A DNA stretch of 64,000 nt from an uncultured Paracoccaceae bacterium (GCA_947501555.1 CANMWG010000004.1:62001-126000), one strand, 5' to 3'. Positions 18,261 through 27,397 are shown, counted from the stretch's first letter. Notes: generated by a model not told the origin, from the sequence alone. Made by a program: numbers and translations.

Positions 18261-19120
18261 CAATCTGGAATCTCGGTTCAATCAACGCTGATTTTGTCTA
18301 TGCGGTGCCACACATCCCGGGACCTGGTGAAACGCTCAGCTCCACCAACCGGCAAATGTTCCTTGGTGGCAAAGGGGCGAATATGTCTGTGGCAGCCGCC
18401 CGTGCCGCAGCGCATGTGAATCACATCGGGGCGGTGGGATCCGATGGGCGTTGGGCGGTGCAGCGGCTGCTGGAATATGGGGTTGATACCCGCAATATCG
18501 CTGAAATAGACACTGAAACGGCCCAAGCGATCATCATGGTGGACCCTCAGGGCGAGAATGCCATCATGCTGCATCCCGGTGCAAATGTAGAGGTCCCACA
18601 AACGGCACTCCAAACCGCAATGGCTGAGGCGCAGACCGGCGATTGGCTCGTTATTCAGAACGAAACCAACCTACAACGGACAGCGGCAGAGCTTGGCAAA
18701 CGGATGGGGTTGCATGTGGCCTATGCCGCCGCCCCATTTGACGCCGAGCGTGTGCAGGCGGTGTTGCCCCACTTGGATTTTCTGATCCTCAACGCGGTCG
18801 AGGCCGAGCAATTGCGTGAAGCAACCGGCATGTCACCAAAAGATCTGCCTGTGCGCAATGTAATTGTGACGCTTGGGGCTGATGGGGCCGATTGGTACGG
18901 AACAGGCGCAAAAGCCCACTTCCCGGCCCACAAGGTCGACGCGGTCGACACGACCGGGGCGGGCGATACCTTTACCGGCTACGTCCTTGCGGGTCTTGAT
19001 CGAGGTGTGCCTATGGGTCACGCCATCAGACAGGCCACCAAAGCAGCCGCCCTGATGGTGACAAGGCACGGCACGGCCGACGTGATCCCGGATTTGTCAG
19101 AAGTCCAAGCCTATCAGTGA
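18257..19120 (+). CDS. PfkB-family carbohydrate kinase, ribokinase-like
   Basis: Predicted to phosphorylate a sugar or nucleoside such as ribose; cytoplasmic. The 287-residue protein has both PfkB signatures: [14 protein letters not shown] at 37-50 and [12 protein letters not shown] at 231-242 with the catalytic Asp (237) and anion hole. Length and motif form are closest to ribokinase (RbsK), but no ribose transporter or RbsD lies nearby, so I do not assign the substrate. The ATG at 18257 overlaps the stop of the small upstream frame; TGGAG lies about 10 bases upstream. The coding end overlaps msrA by 7 bp in convergent orientation. Confidence 0.85.
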   Translation: MTIWNLGSINADFVYAVPHIPGPGETLSSTNRQMFLGGKGANMSVAAARAAAHVNHIGAVGSDGRWAVQRLLEYGVDTRNIAEIDTETAQAIIMVDPQGENAIMLHPGANVEVPQTALQTAMAEAQTGDWLVIQNETNLQRTAAELGKRMGLHVAYAAAPFDAERVQAVLPHLDFLILNAVEAEQLREATGMSPKDLPVRNVIVTLGADGADWYGTGAKAHFPAHKVDAVDTTGAGDTFTGYVLAGLDRGVPMGHAIRQATKAAALMVTRHGTADVIPDLSEVQAYQ

Positions 19121-19740
19121 TCCGCAAAAATGGCGGCATCACCCCATAAGGCCAACACGCGATCATCGCGACCACATGCATCGCGATAAAACTTATACGC
19201 CTCAGCTTGGGTTTTCACACCACGCCGGGTCACGACCAGCGTCGTCCCGCGATAGTAGTCCTGGTGAATATGCTCAGCCCCGTAAAACGTGGCGGTATTC
19301 AAAATCGGGGTGACAATCGGCTGTCCCAGATCGCGCTGGGCAGTGACCTTTGCGGCCTCGGCAGCGGCGTGTTCCGCTGGATTAGACACGAAAATTGCCG
19401 TCCGATAGGTGTCACCACGATCACAGAACTGGCCACCGGCATCCGTTGGGTCAACAGACCGAAAGAACGCGTGCAGCAACCGGGCGTAGCTGACAACATC
19501 TGGATCATAGGTGATTTGCACCGCCTCATAATGGCCAGAACCTTTTAGGGTGCGGTAAGTCGGGTTTTCAGTTGTTCCACCGGTATAGCCAGACACCACG
19601 CTGCTGACGCCGGGTACGGATTCAAAATCGCTTTCAACACACCAGAAACAACCGCCAGCAAAAATCGCGGTGTCGGCGCGGGCCATCATGGGAAACATGG
19701 CAAAGAGAGTAAAAATAAAGGCAAGGCACTGGTTCAACAT
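19114..19740 (-). CDS. msrA: Exported peptide-methionine (S)-S-oxide reductase MsrA
   Basis: Repairs methionine-S-sulfoxide in oxidised proteins. The start at 19740 (208 residues) is chosen because AGGAGA lies about 10 bases upstream; the open frame extends 16 codons further. Residues 1-22 form a signal peptide (hydrophobic [15 protein letters not shown], then ARA-DT), so the enzyme probably works in the periplasm. The catalytic motif GGCFWC is at 29-34 (Cys31), followed by [12 protein letters not shown] and the Msr core. The MsrB partner is not in the window. Convergent with the ribokinase-like gene. Confidence 0.93.
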   Translation of the reverse strand: MLNQCLAFIFTLFAMFPMMARADTAIFAGGCFWCVESDFESVPGVSSVVSGYTGGTTENPTYRTLKGSGHYEAVQITYDPDVVSYARLLHAFFRSVDPTDAGGQFCDRGDTYRTAIFVSNPAEHAAAEAAKVTAQRDLGQPIVTPILNTATFYGAEHIHQDYYRGTTLVVTRRGVKTQAEAYKFYRDACGRDDRVLALWGDAAIFADH

Positions 19741-19814
19741 ACACTCGTTCTCCTGTCTGCTGATGGTCAGTAGACTACCAGGATACACGGCTCAAATGAC
19801 AACAGGGTGATGCT

Positions 19815-20870
19815 TTATTGCGATGTGATCAGCTCTTCGAGGCGCTGCATACGTTCGGTGCTACTGGGATGGGTGGACAGCCAACTGGAAGCAGTATCCC
19901 CTATCTCGTGTTCGATCCATTCAAAAAACGGAATCAAACCAGCGGGATCATAGCCCGCCTGGGCAGCAAGTTCGACACCGAATGAATCGGCCTCATTTTC
20001 AGCTTTGCGGGAAAAGGACAGGGACAAAAGCACATTCCCTTCCAGCAACATTTCTTCGACGATGGGCACGGTATCACCTGCGAGCAAGGCAACAAAGACA
20101 GCAATCCCAATCGATCGATACAGCTGACGCATGCCATGCTGTTCAACCACATGGCCGATCTCATGGGCAAGAACCCCGGCTTGAACATCTGGCGACGGAA
20201 ACAGACGCATCAACTCATCTGTCATGATGACAGTCCCGCCAGGCAAGGCTAAGGCATTGGGGCCCATTCCGGGCATCGCGCGAAACTCCAGATTGAAATC
20301 GTGATCAGCACGGACATCGGGATCAAGGGTTGCCAAAAGGGTTTCAAAAATCGCTTGCGCCGCCTTTTGCTCGGAACTGGTACTGGCAGTGGGTTCGGCA
20401 AAGATCAAATCCACGGTCTGCAAAGTACCGGCATCCACGGCATCAATCACTTGCGGTGGGGTCAAGGCCAAGGCGACACCGGCCATGATATCAAGACCAT
20501 AGCGCCAGATCATCCAGACCGAAAACACGGCAACCACAACAAATCCAATCATCCTTGGATGCAGACGCTCCATCCGGTGGATAAAGCTGCCGGCGGTGAC
20601 GCCAAAGACATCTTCGATCTCGTCGTGATCCTCTGATTCAAACAACGTGCCATCAGGCAGGGTGACGCGGCGGGGCGCCCGCCCGATGCGTTGTTCAATG
20701 ATCACATCAACGCGGGGGCAGCTTGTCAGAACAGCCCCCGCCTCATCAACGAGCTTTGCAGTTTCGGCATCAACGCGTAGCTTGGCCTGCACAAAGCGGG
20801 ACTGAAGCGGGGGAAACGCGCGCCCTTTTATGACAGCATTTGTATGGCCAAAAGACGCAGGCATCCCCAT
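19815..20870 (-). CDS. Membrane-anchored M48-family zinc metallopeptidase
   Basis: Predicted Zn-dependent endopeptidase. The 351-residue protein has an N-terminal region of about 100 residues without recognisable motif, one transmembrane segment at about 107-123 (MIGFVVVAVFSVWMIW), and a C-terminal peptidase domain. Zinc ligands are HEIGH (236-240) and a Glu in ENEADSFG (291-298), as in the M48 family (HtpX/BepA relatives). It lacks the four-helix layout of HtpX and has no lipoprotein signal or TPR repeats of BepA. It starts 8 bp after the upstream DUF898 gene, so the two membrane proteins are probably co-expressed and may work together in envelope quality control (inference). Confidence 0.85.
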   Translation of the reverse strand: MGMPASFGHTNAVIKGRAFPPLQSRFVQAKLRVDAETAKLVDEAGAVLTSCPRVDVIIEQRIGRAPRRVTLPDGTLFESEDHDEIEDVFGVTAGSFIHRMERLHPRMIGFVVVAVFSVWMIWRYGLDIMAGVALALTPPQVIDAVDAGTLQTVDLIFAEPTASTSSEQKAAQAIFETLLATLDPDVRADHDFNLEFRAMPGMGPNALALPGGTVIMTDELMRLFPSPDVQAGVLAHEIGHVVEQHGMRQLYRSIGIAVFVALLAGDTVPIVEEMLLEGNVLLSLSFSRKAENEADSFGVELAAQAGYDPAGLIPFFEWIEHEIGDTASSWLSTHPSSTERMQRLEELITSQ

Positions 20871-20878
20871 TCACCCCC

Positions 20879-21943
20879 TTAGATTGGAAGACCAATATCG
20901 ACGGCTTCAATATCGGTATAGGCATCACCCAAGGCGCCAGACTGGGCTTCCATTTCACCAACAAATTCATCCAACGATCCGCCGGGGATCAGCCGGGTAT
21001 GCGCTGCATTGTAGCGCGATATCCGGATGTGCGCCCATGGCAGCATCAGGCCCAAGGTGAAGACAACCACCACCACATTCGAAATCGCGATCCAGACAAG
21101 GGTCAACGGTTGAACATCGGAATGGAATTTATGCTTCCCGTCCAACGAGCTGTTGTTGAATAGCGTGTTGCGGATAAAAGACTGGTAAACGATCCCGGCA
21201 GGCATGAATGCCACGAAGATGTAGGCGTAGAAGCCAACCAACAAGGTCGTTGCCGCGAGGGGATCATCTTCCAGGATATAAGGGTTCACCATCAATGCCG
21301 TCATGGTCGAACCGAGAATGGCAAAGAAGATCACCGAAATGACCAATACCCATGCGATGGCGGCCCCTAGTGCCAAATAGAACGGTCCGATGCCACTATC
21401 AAAGGCGAATGCGGACTTGCCCAAACGGTGGTTATTCGTGACAAACCGACGTCTTGCGCGATCCGCAAATGGGATCGCTAGGTACAAGGTGAAAGCTGTC
21501 AGAAACGGGTAGAGAAAAAAGACCAGGAATGCCTTGCCTGCGGTGCCGTCAAATCCAAAACGGATGTTCGACCAACTGGACATGACCGCATTGAATCTGA
21601 TCGAACGGACCAACAGGATAGGCAGCACGGCCAGCAGGCCAATGATAAGGACCAGATTGACAATGGGGATCGCGGCTAGCAGCGAATAGACGACCACCCC
21701 TGCCACAAAAATCAAGCGACCGATCAAGATCTGCATGCCCGTGGCGTGGTAGTCAAAATTGCGATCGGCCACGTATGTGTTTTGGTAAAAGTACTTCTTA
21801 GTGCGGACTTTGGCCCAAGCGGAGTAAATCCCCAAAGTGACGATCGTCAAAAGGATATTGGTGATCCAGATACCAAACCATTCACCCGTTTTTCCGCGAA
21901 ATTCAAACGGCGCTTCTTTCGCACCCAACGTTTTCAAAGTCAT
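20879..21943 (-). CDS. DUF898 (YjgN-like) multi-pass membrane protein
   Basis: Function unknown; the family is inner-membrane. The 354-residue protein has about six to eight hydrophobic segments and the family motif LGIYSAWAKVRTKKYFYQNT near residue 41-60; a second, similar stretch (LGLMLPWAHIRISRYNAAHT) lies near the C-terminus, as is usual in DUF898. I prefer ATG 21943 because AAAGGA is then 8 bases upstream; the upstream ATG at 21952 would overlap that Shine-Dalgarno sequence. It is followed by the M48 peptidase in the same orientation. Confidence 0.85.
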   Translation of the reverse strand: MTLKTLGAKEAPFEFRGKTGEWFGIWITNILLTIVTLGIYSAWAKVRTKKYFYQNTYVADRNFDYHATGMQILIGRLIFVAGVVVYSLLAAIPIVNLVLIIGLLAVLPILLVRSIRFNAVMSSWSNIRFGFDGTAGKAFLVFFLYPFLTAFTLYLAIPFADRARRRFVTNNHRLGKSAFAFDSGIGPFYLALGAAIAWVLVISVIFFAILGSTMTALMVNPYILEDDPLAATTLLVGFYAYIFVAFMPAGIVYQSFIRNTLFNNSSLDGKHKFHSDVQPLTLVWIAISNVVVVVFTLGLMLPWAHIRISRYNAAHTRLIPGGSLDEFVGEMEAQSGALGDAYTDIEAVDIGLPI

Positions 21944-21985
21944 TGACAGCATCCTTTAATTTCTGTCTGCATTTTCAAATAGCTG

Positions 21986-22042
21986 GGCGCCAGTTACTGC
22001 ACTCAGCGGCACGAAATCAACGTTTCGCTCAGAACTGGTGCC
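21986..22042. repeat. Long hairpin between DUF898 and the class IV PLP enzyme
   Basis: GGCGCCAGTT (21986-21995) pairs with AACTGGTGCC (22033-22042) with one G-T step, and inside it CGAAA-TCAACG-TTTCG forms a second stem. It lies in the 132-bp divergent gap, 34 bp before the PLP-enzyme start. It could be a leader structure or an operator; no riboswitch class that I know fits. Confidence 0.35.
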
Positions 22043-22075
22043 ATATAGCAAAAATTAGGCGGCAAAGAGGTATAG

Positions 22076-22975
22076 ATGTCACATGTAACCACCCATCAGG
22101 CCGAGGAAGACGCACGCAACGAAGACATCCTGATCTATGTTGACGGGCAAATCCTGCCGAAATCGCAGGCTGTGGTCAGTGTCTACGATAGTGGTTTCAT
22201 GTTGGGTGATGGCGTTTGGGAGGGTTTGCGACTTTACGATGGCAAATGGGCCTTCATGGATGAACACATCGACCGGTTGTTTGAGGCCGCCAAAGCCATC
22301 GATCTGGACATCGGAACAGACCAAAATGGGGTGGTTTCCGCCTTGTTAGAGACGCAAACTGCGAATTCCATGACCACCAACGCCCATGCGCGCCTCATGG
22401 TTACGCGCGGCATAAAAACGCGACCCTTTCAGCACCCCAGCCTGTCGCAATCCGGTCCGACCTTCGTGATCATCATGGAACATTCCCAGCCCAAAATCCC
22501 CCGACCTATAACTTTGGCAACTGTCCCACACCAACGCGGGTTGCCGATGACCCAAGATCCCAAGCTGAACAGTCATTCCAAACTAAATTGCATCCTTGCC
22601 TGTATTGCTGCGCAAAAGGCAGGCGCGGATGAGGCCTTGATGCTTGATGTGCATGGTTTCGTGAATACGACAAATGCGTGTAACTTCTTCATCGTACGCA
22701 AAGGCGCGGTTTGGACCTCAACAGGCGATTACTGCATGAACGGGATCACGCGGCAAAAGGTGATCGATCTCTGCCGTGCCAATGACATCCCGGTGTATGA
22801 ACGGAACTTCAGCTTGGTTGATACCTACGGCGCGGATGAGGCATTCCTGACCGGCACCTTCGGCGCGCAAACTCCGGTCAGCACAATCGACGGTCGGACG
22901 ATAGGTACAGGTGAGCTGGGTCCAATGACCGCGCGGTTGCGGGGGCTCTACAAAGACTTGGTGAAACGGTCATGA
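22076..22975 (+). CDS. Class IV PLP-dependent aminotransferase homologue with altered active site
   Basis: Fold-type IV PLP protein of the family that includes branched-chain and D-amino acid aminotransferases and 4-amino-4-deoxychorismate lyase. The 299 residues include YDSGFMLGDGVWEGLRLYDG near 37-56 and the probable Schiff-base Lys169 (SHSKLNC). Where these enzymes usually read E-G-x-x-x-N-x-F, with the Glu contacting the PLP pyridine nitrogen, this one reads VNTTNACNFF (196-205), so Thr198 seems to replace the Glu. Substrate and even reaction type are therefore uncertain. ATG 22076 has AAAGAGG upstream. It is followed after 52 bp by a sulfotransferase-like gene in the same direction. Confidence 0.8.
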   Translation: MSHVTTHQAEEDARNEDILIYVDGQILPKSQAVVSVYDSGFMLGDGVWEGLRLYDGKWAFMDEHIDRLFEAAKAIDLDIGTDQNGVVSALLETQTANSMTTNAHARLMVTRGIKTRPFQHPSLSQSGPTFVIIMEHSQPKIPRPITLATVPHQRGLPMTQDPKLNSHSKLNCILACIAAQKAGADEALMLDVHGFVNTTNACNFFIVRKGAVWTSTGDYCMNGITRQKVIDLCRANDIPVYERNFSLVDTYGADEAFLTGTFGAQTPVSTIDGRTIGTGELGPMTARLRGLYKDLVKRS

Positions 22976-22984
22976 AACAGGTGG

Positions 22985-23015
22985 TGTACATACGCATTCT
23001 GTACGCCATCTGTAC
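22985..23015. promoter_or_regulatory. Three GTAC repeats before the sulfotransferase-like gene
   Basis: GTAC occurs at 22985, 23001 and 23012 in the 52-bp gap, the last two spaced exactly 11 bp. A similar set with perfect 11-bp spacing is found at 40728-40753. Possible operator for a DNA-binding protein; function unknown. Confidence 0.3.
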
Positions 23016-23027
23016 AGGTTCCATACG

Positions 23028-23723
23028 ATGAGAATTGCTATGTGGTCCGGCCCGAGAAACCTGTCAACGGCCATGATGTACGCCTTCGGAAACCGCACCG
23101 ATTTCGCGGTCTGGGATGAGCCGTTCTACGCCCCATACCTCGCGGCTACCGGTGCAGATCATCCGATGAAAGAGGAAATCATCGCCGCGCATGAAACGGA
23201 TCCGATGGTCGTCGCCAGAGGCTGTTTAGACTCTATTCCCGCGGAAAAGCCACATTTCTATATGAAGCACATGCCACATCACATGGTTGTTGGCTTCCCG
23301 CTGGGTTGGGCAAGCGACTGTGTCAACATCCACCTGATCCGGCACCCTGCCCGTGTGATTGCCAGCTATGGTGCAAAGCGGGATCAAATGACGTTAGAGG
23401 ACATTGGGTTTACCCACCAAGCCAGGCTTTATGATGAACTCGGTGGCATCGTGATCGACAGTGCTGACATCCGCGCCGATCCCGAAAAGATGCTCAGAAA
23501 ACTTTGCGAAGCAATTAACCTCGCGTTCGATCCGGCGATGTTGCACTGGCCTGCAGGTCCGCGTGCGGAAGACGGGATATGGGCAAAGCATTGGTATAAT
23601 GCGGTCCACCAAAGCAACGGTTTTGCGGGGGCGGAAGGGCCTTTGCCAGAGATCGACGACCAGACCGGGCTTATGGTGCAAGCCTGGGACGCCTATGCAC
23701 TTTTGCGAAAGAATGCCATTTAG
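23028..23723 (+). CDS. Sulfotransferase-like P-loop protein
   Basis: Predicted PAPS-dependent sulfotransferase or a relative with the same fold. The 231-residue protein starts with the phosphosulfate-binding loop WSGPRNLSTAMMYAFG (residues 6-21). A second conserved stretch, IHLIRHPARVIASYGAKR, matches the 3'-phosphate-binding RxxxxxxxS motif. Its acceptor is unknown. It follows the class IV PLP enzyme, and a shared small-molecule pathway is a fair inference from operon position only. The start lacks a strong Shine-Dalgarno. The GTAC repeats upstream suggest separate regulation or an internal promoter. Confidence 0.8.
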   Translation: MRIAMWSGPRNLSTAMMYAFGNRTDFAVWDEPFYAPYLAATGADHPMKEEIIAAHETDPMVVARGCLDSIPAEKPHFYMKHMPHHMVVGFPLGWASDCVNIHLIRHPARVIASYGAKRDQMTLEDIGFTHQARLYDELGGIVIDSADIRADPEKMLRKLCEAINLAFDPAMLHWPAGPRAEDGIWAKHWYNAVHQSNGFAGAEGPLPEIDDQTGLMVQAWDAYALLRKNAI

Positions 23724-23756
23724 GGTCCTGACCCGAAATAGATCGCACCGTGGTCG

Positions 23757-24554
23757 TTATTTGAAGTATTTTTTCCAGTCGCTTTTTATAAGGCCATCTG
23801 GGAATATACTTTTGCAGTAATCTATTTCAGCAGCAAGCGATGACGACAGATACTGGATTTCACTTTCATATATTTTGGGCTTTTCGGTCAATTTTTCGTT
23901 CCCGCGTTTGAATTTGTCAAAAGACTGATCCGATATTGTTAAAAAATTATCTTCTTCAATTACTTCAGCGCCAACATGGAGCGGAGAGAGATTTGGAAAG
24001 TCCTCGACATCTAAGTTCAGCCATTTCGAAAGTTCGGTGAGTGCATTAGACCCGGAAAACAAGTCCTGCATTCTAATGAAGAAAATTTCATGTTCTTCGA
24101 ATTCTTTAATCCATGGCTCAAGTCTGGCACGGTACATACTCGCTTCCAGAATCCCATGTCCAATCGTGAGGATGGATGCATCTACTCCTACGCGTCCCTG
24201 CTTCCAATGATGCATAAAAGCTGAAATCGCTCGATCTACGGGATCTCGCAAGGATACAAGTATTTTGACTTCGTCTTTCAAAGTTTTTCGAATTCGGGAG
24301 ATGACTTCGCTGCTGCTTGCATGAGGTGACCAAAGATATCCAGGTGTGGATTCACCAACAATTTTCTTTTCCCCCATATTTTGAAAATTCGCCTTATACT
24401 CTTGTAAGGGCTGCTTATATTTCGAGAAATACTCGAGTTCTTTTTTGGCAGACATACCAACGCAAGAATGACCACCAAGATAATTATGTAGCCATGTGGT
24501 GCCTCCCTTCTGAACACCGATAATCAGGAGATTTGGCAAAGTACCTTCTTTCAT
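23757..24554 (-). CDS. PAPS-dependent sulfotransferase, AT-rich and probably acquired
   Basis: Transfers sulfate from PAPS to an unknown acceptor, probably a surface glycan or other carbohydrate. The 265 residues have the 5'-phosphosulfate loop GVQKGGTTWLHNYL (13-26), the 3'-phosphate motif LVSLRDPVDRAISAFMHHW (99-117) and a typical C-terminal end, SDWKKYF. Its base composition is visibly more A+T-rich than both neighbours, with many Lys, Ile and Asn codons ending in A or T. It is preceded by a 215-bp AT-rich gap with possible gene remains. Together this suggests horizontal transfer. No integrase, tRNA or insertion sequence marks the boundaries. Confidence 0.85.
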   Translation of the reverse strand: MKEGTLPNLLIIGVQKGGTTWLHNYLGGHSCVGMSAKKELEYFSKYKQPLQEYKANFQNMGEKKIVGESTPGYLWSPHASSSEVISRIRKTLKDEVKILVSLRDPVDRAISAFMHHWKQGRVGVDASILTIGHGILEASMYRARLEPWIKEFEEHEIFFIRMQDLFSGSNALTELSKWLNLDVEDFPNLSPLHVGAEVIEEDNFLTISDQSFDKFKRGNEKLTEKPKIYESEIQYLSSSLAAEIDYCKSIFPDGLIKSDWKKYFK

Positions 24555-24769
24555 TTTTTCTTTCCTTGAATTTATGCTATTAGTCCATTTTTCGCCGAGG
24601 CCTTGTCAGGAGTTTGAGTTCGCGAGAAATACTCACTGCGACAGTCCTCCCATGATGAAGTTGAAGCCGCCTGCTCACCAATCTCGGCTTTCCAAAGTGC
24701 TCTCGGCAAACTCTTGATTTTTGTTCTTTTCTACATCAGCGTAGTGACTTGCTCTGAGGAATACAGTTG
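24555..24769. other. AT-rich gap upstream of the acquired sulfotransferase, possible gene remnant
   Basis: No complete gene. On the minus strand a frame of 52 codons (24572-24730) is open without ATG and ends in TAA 17 bp before the sulfotransferase start. It could be the tail of a lost gene brought in with the sulfotransferase or simply a chance frame. The sulfotransferase promoter must lie here. Confidence 0.35.
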
Positions 24770-25231
24770 CTAAAGCAGCTTTTCTAACTGGACCTCGTCC
24801 CCGTCCATCTTCCCTGTTAACACATAACCCAATGTTTCATACAATTTGATCGCGGCCGCATTGGTATGAACTGCCTGTATTTGCATGACCCGCCGTCCCC
24901 GGTTGCGGGCCCAGTCTTCGGCAAGTTTGATCGCCTGGGTCCCATGTCCCTGCCCTTGGAATTCCGTGCCGATCAACAACCGCCAGATAAAACCAGCATC
25001 GGGCGCGTCGATCTCTGACCTGTCGTCATGTTCGGCCATGTCGATCAGCGCGATCAGCCCAACACGTGTGTCGCCGTCGCAAATGCAAAAATCGTAAGCC
25101 CCGGTTTCAAAACGGGCTTGCGCAATGGTCATCGCGTTGGGCGCAATAAAGCTTTGCTGATCCGGCCGCACGGTGATGTCATGCAAAGGTCTGACATCGT
25201 CGCGCTTGATGGGCCGTATCACCGTTGCCAT
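24770..25231 (-). CDS. GNAT-family N-acetyltransferase
   Basis: Predicted acetyl-CoA-dependent acetyltransferase. The 153 residues span one GNAT domain. Motif A reads WRLLIGTEFQGQGHGTQAIK (83-102), with the acetyl-CoA loop QGQGHG at 92-97, and motif B has NAAAIKLYETLGY. The pattern resembles spermidine acetyltransferase-like members, but the substrate cannot be read from the sequence. The start lies 3 bp after the argG stop, so it is co-transcribed with argG. Confidence 0.85.
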   Translation of the reverse strand: MATVIRPIKRDDVRPLHDITVRPDQQSFIAPNAMTIAQARFETGAYDFCICDGDTRVGLIALIDMAEHDDRSEIDAPDAGFIWRLLIGTEFQGQGHGTQAIKLAEDWARNRGRRVMQIQAVHTNAAAIKLYETLGYVLTGKMDGDEVQLEKLL

Positions 25232-25234
25232 GGG

Positions 25235-26455
25235 CTAGCCTTTCGTGCGTTTGTCCCGCGCCGCCAGCAGTTTCAACCGCAGTGCATTCAATTGGATGAA
25301 CCCTTGTGCGTCGGTTTGGTCATAAGCACCCATGTCATCCTCAAACGTCACATGTTCTTCGGAATAGAGCGTTTGATCCGACCAGCGGGCAACCGTGTTG
25401 CAGGATCCTTTGTACAGCTTCACGCGCACTGTACCGGAAACATGCTCCTGGCTCTTGTCGATCAGGGCTTGCAGCATTTCGCGTTCAGGCGAGAACCAAA
25501 AACCATTATAGATCAGCTCAGCATAGCGCGGCATGATGCTGTCTTTCAGATGCCCAGCGCCGGAATCCAACGTAATCTGTTCGATCCCGCGGTGTGCTTC
25601 CAACAGAACGGTGCCGCCTGGGGTTTCATAAACTCCCCGGGACTTCATGCCGATGAAGCGGTTCTCGACCAGATCAAGCCGACCCACGCCGTGCTTGCCG
25701 CCCAGCTCGTTTAGCTTAGTCAGGATAGCCGCAGGCGACATCACCTCGCCATTGATTGCAACAGCATCGCCGCGTTCAAATGTGATCTCAACCATCTCGG
25801 GCGTATCTGGCGCCTCTTCAGGTGAGACGGTCCGCTGGTACACATATTCTGGCGCCTCTTCGGCGGGGTCCTCAAGAACCTTCCCTTCAGATGATGTGTG
25901 CAGCAGGTTCGCATCCACGCTAAAGGGCGCTTCGCCGCGTTTGTCTTTGGCAATCGGAATCTGATGTTTCTCAGCAAAATCAATTAGCTTGGTCCGGCTG
26001 CCCAGATCCCATTCGCGCCAAGGAGCGACGACCTTGATCTCGGGGTTCAACGCGTATGCGGCCAGCTCAAAACGGATCTGGTCATTCCCCTTACCGGTCG
26101 CACCGTGGGACACGGCATCAGCACCTTCAGCGGCAGCAATTTCGACCAAACGCTTGGAAATCAGCGGGCGGGCGATGGATGTGCCCAACAAATACAGGCC
26201 TTCATAAAGCGCATTGGCGCGGAACATCGGGAAGACGAAATCGCGGACAAATTCTTCGCGCAGGTCTTCGATATAGATGCTGGATGCACCCATCATTTCG
26301 GCCTTGGCGCGTGCCGGTTCCAGTTCTTCACCCTGACCAAGGTCAGCGGTGAAGGTCACAACTTCGCAGCCATATTCTGTCTGCAACCATTTGAGAATGA
26401 TTGAGGTATCAAGGCCACCGGAATAGGCCAGAACGACTTTTTTGGGAGCGGTCAT
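25235..26455 (-). CDS. argG: Argininosuccinate synthase
   Basis: Joins citrulline and aspartate with ATP to argininosuccinate, the penultimate step of arginine synthesis. The 406-residue protein has the PP-loop [15 protein letters not shown] at 10-24, [15 protein letters not shown] for citrulline and aspartate binding, and the C-terminal oligomerisation helix, all in usual positions. It is the first gene of a two-gene minus-strand unit with a GNAT acetyltransferase. argJ lies 34 kb away in the same window. Complete and unremarkable. Confidence 0.97.
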   Translation of the reverse strand: MTAPKKVVLAYSGGLDTSIILKWLQTEYGCEVVTFTADLGQGEELEPARAKAEMMGASSIYIEDLREEFVRDFVFPMFRANALYEGLYLLGTSIARPLISKRLVEIAAAEGADAVSHGATGKGNDQIRFELAAYALNPEIKVVAPWREWDLGSRTKLIDFAEKHQIPIAKDKRGEAPFSVDANLLHTSSEGKVLEDPAEEAPEYVYQRTVSPEEAPDTPEMVEITFERGDAVAINGEVMSPAAILTKLNELGGKHGVGRLDLVENRFIGMKSRGVYETPGGTVLLEAHRGIEQITLDSGAGHLKDSIMPRYAELIYNGFWFSPEREMLQALIDKSQEHVSGTVRVKLYKGSCNTVARWSDQTLYSEEHVTFEDDMGAYDQTDAQGFIQLNALRLKLLAARDKRTKG

Positions 26456-26587
26456 GCGCAGCGCCTTTGTATCAACTAAATCTTAACGCGCGCGATACCG
26501 CTTTTCGACAGCAGGGGCAAGGATGTGGCGGTTGACCGGGGTGGAGCCCCGTGCCACGTCTGTTCCGTTCATTGAGAGGGCGCAGCT

Positions 26588-27397
26588 ATGGCATTTCAGA
26601 TCATCAAACATGCCATTCAGATGGTCATAGGGAATTTTGGCCAAGCGCTGCGTGTGTCCATTGGCCCTTTTCTGATATTAGTCGCAGCATTTGTTGCGGT
26701 GTTTTTCCTTTTGGGCGATAGCATCGATGCACTGGAAAATATGTCCGACCCAACGCTTCCAGGTGAGTCCGAAATCATCATGGTCGTATTCGCGACCTTT
26801 GGATTATTTGCATTGGCGCTCTTTGTCTTTGCCTGGGTTGCTGTGTCTTGGCACCGCTTCATCCTACTTGAAGAATACACGGGCATCCTGCCGGTTATGT
26901 CAAACCGCCCCATCGGGGCTTACGTTGGGCGGAGCATGCTTTATGGACTTTTGTTGATGCTGTTGGCGTTACCGCTCTTGCTGGTATTCGGATCTGTGGC
27001 GGCCAGCGTAGCGCATAGCCTTTCACCGATGACTTTTATTTCAACAGGAATATCTCTTGCGTTCACGGCGATTATGACCGTGCCTGCTGCAATTCTGACC
27101 TTCGTTTGGTTTCGCATCGCGCTGGCATTGCCATCTGTCGCGGTTGGCAAGCCAATCTCGCTTGGTCAGGCTTGGTCTGTGTCATCGGGGCTTTCGGGAA
27201 CGATCTTTGGCGTCGCTGTTTCTTTGACCGTGATGGGAGTTGTCGGAGATGTGATTATCGGGCCAATTTTCGACAGTGCCCCGATCATTGGTTTTGGTTT
27301 AGATATGATCGTCCAATGGTTCTTGTTGATGCTGGGGGTCAGTATCCTAACGACCCTATATGGCCATCTGATCGAAAAGCGTCCCTTGATCGATTGA
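26588..27397 (+). CDS. Hypothetical multi-pass inner-membrane protein
   Basis: Not recognised as a family with known function. The 269-residue protein has about six hydrophobic segments (roughly residues 18-43, 64-87, 108-135, 148-178, 200-224 and 235-260), many with Gly, Pro and Ala kinks. A conserved-looking WRFILLEE-type stretch (SWHRFILLEEYTGILP, 90-105) lies between segments 2 and 3. The layout resembles DUF-type membrane domains found next to glycerophosphodiester phosphodiesterases, but this is weak. It lies alone on the plus strand, divergent from argG, with GAGAGGG upstream of its ATG. Confidence 0.75.
   Translation: MAFQIIKHAIQMVIGNFGQALRVSIGPFLILVAAFVAVFFLLGDSIDALENMSDPTLPGESEIIMVVFATFGLFALALFVFAWVAVSWHRFILLEEYTGILPVMSNRPIGAYVGRSMLYGLLLMLLALPLLLVFGSVAASVAHSLSPMTFISTGISLAFTAIMTVPAAILTFVWFRIALALPSVAVGKPISLGQAWSVSSGLSGTIFGVAVSLTVMGVVGDVIIGPIFDSAPIIGFGLDMIVQWFLLMLGVSILTTLYGHLIEKRPLID

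Noticed and set aside
24572..24730. 52-codon frame in the AT-rich gap as a real gene
   Set aside because: No ATG and no recognised homology; kept only as a possible remnant in the gap entry.
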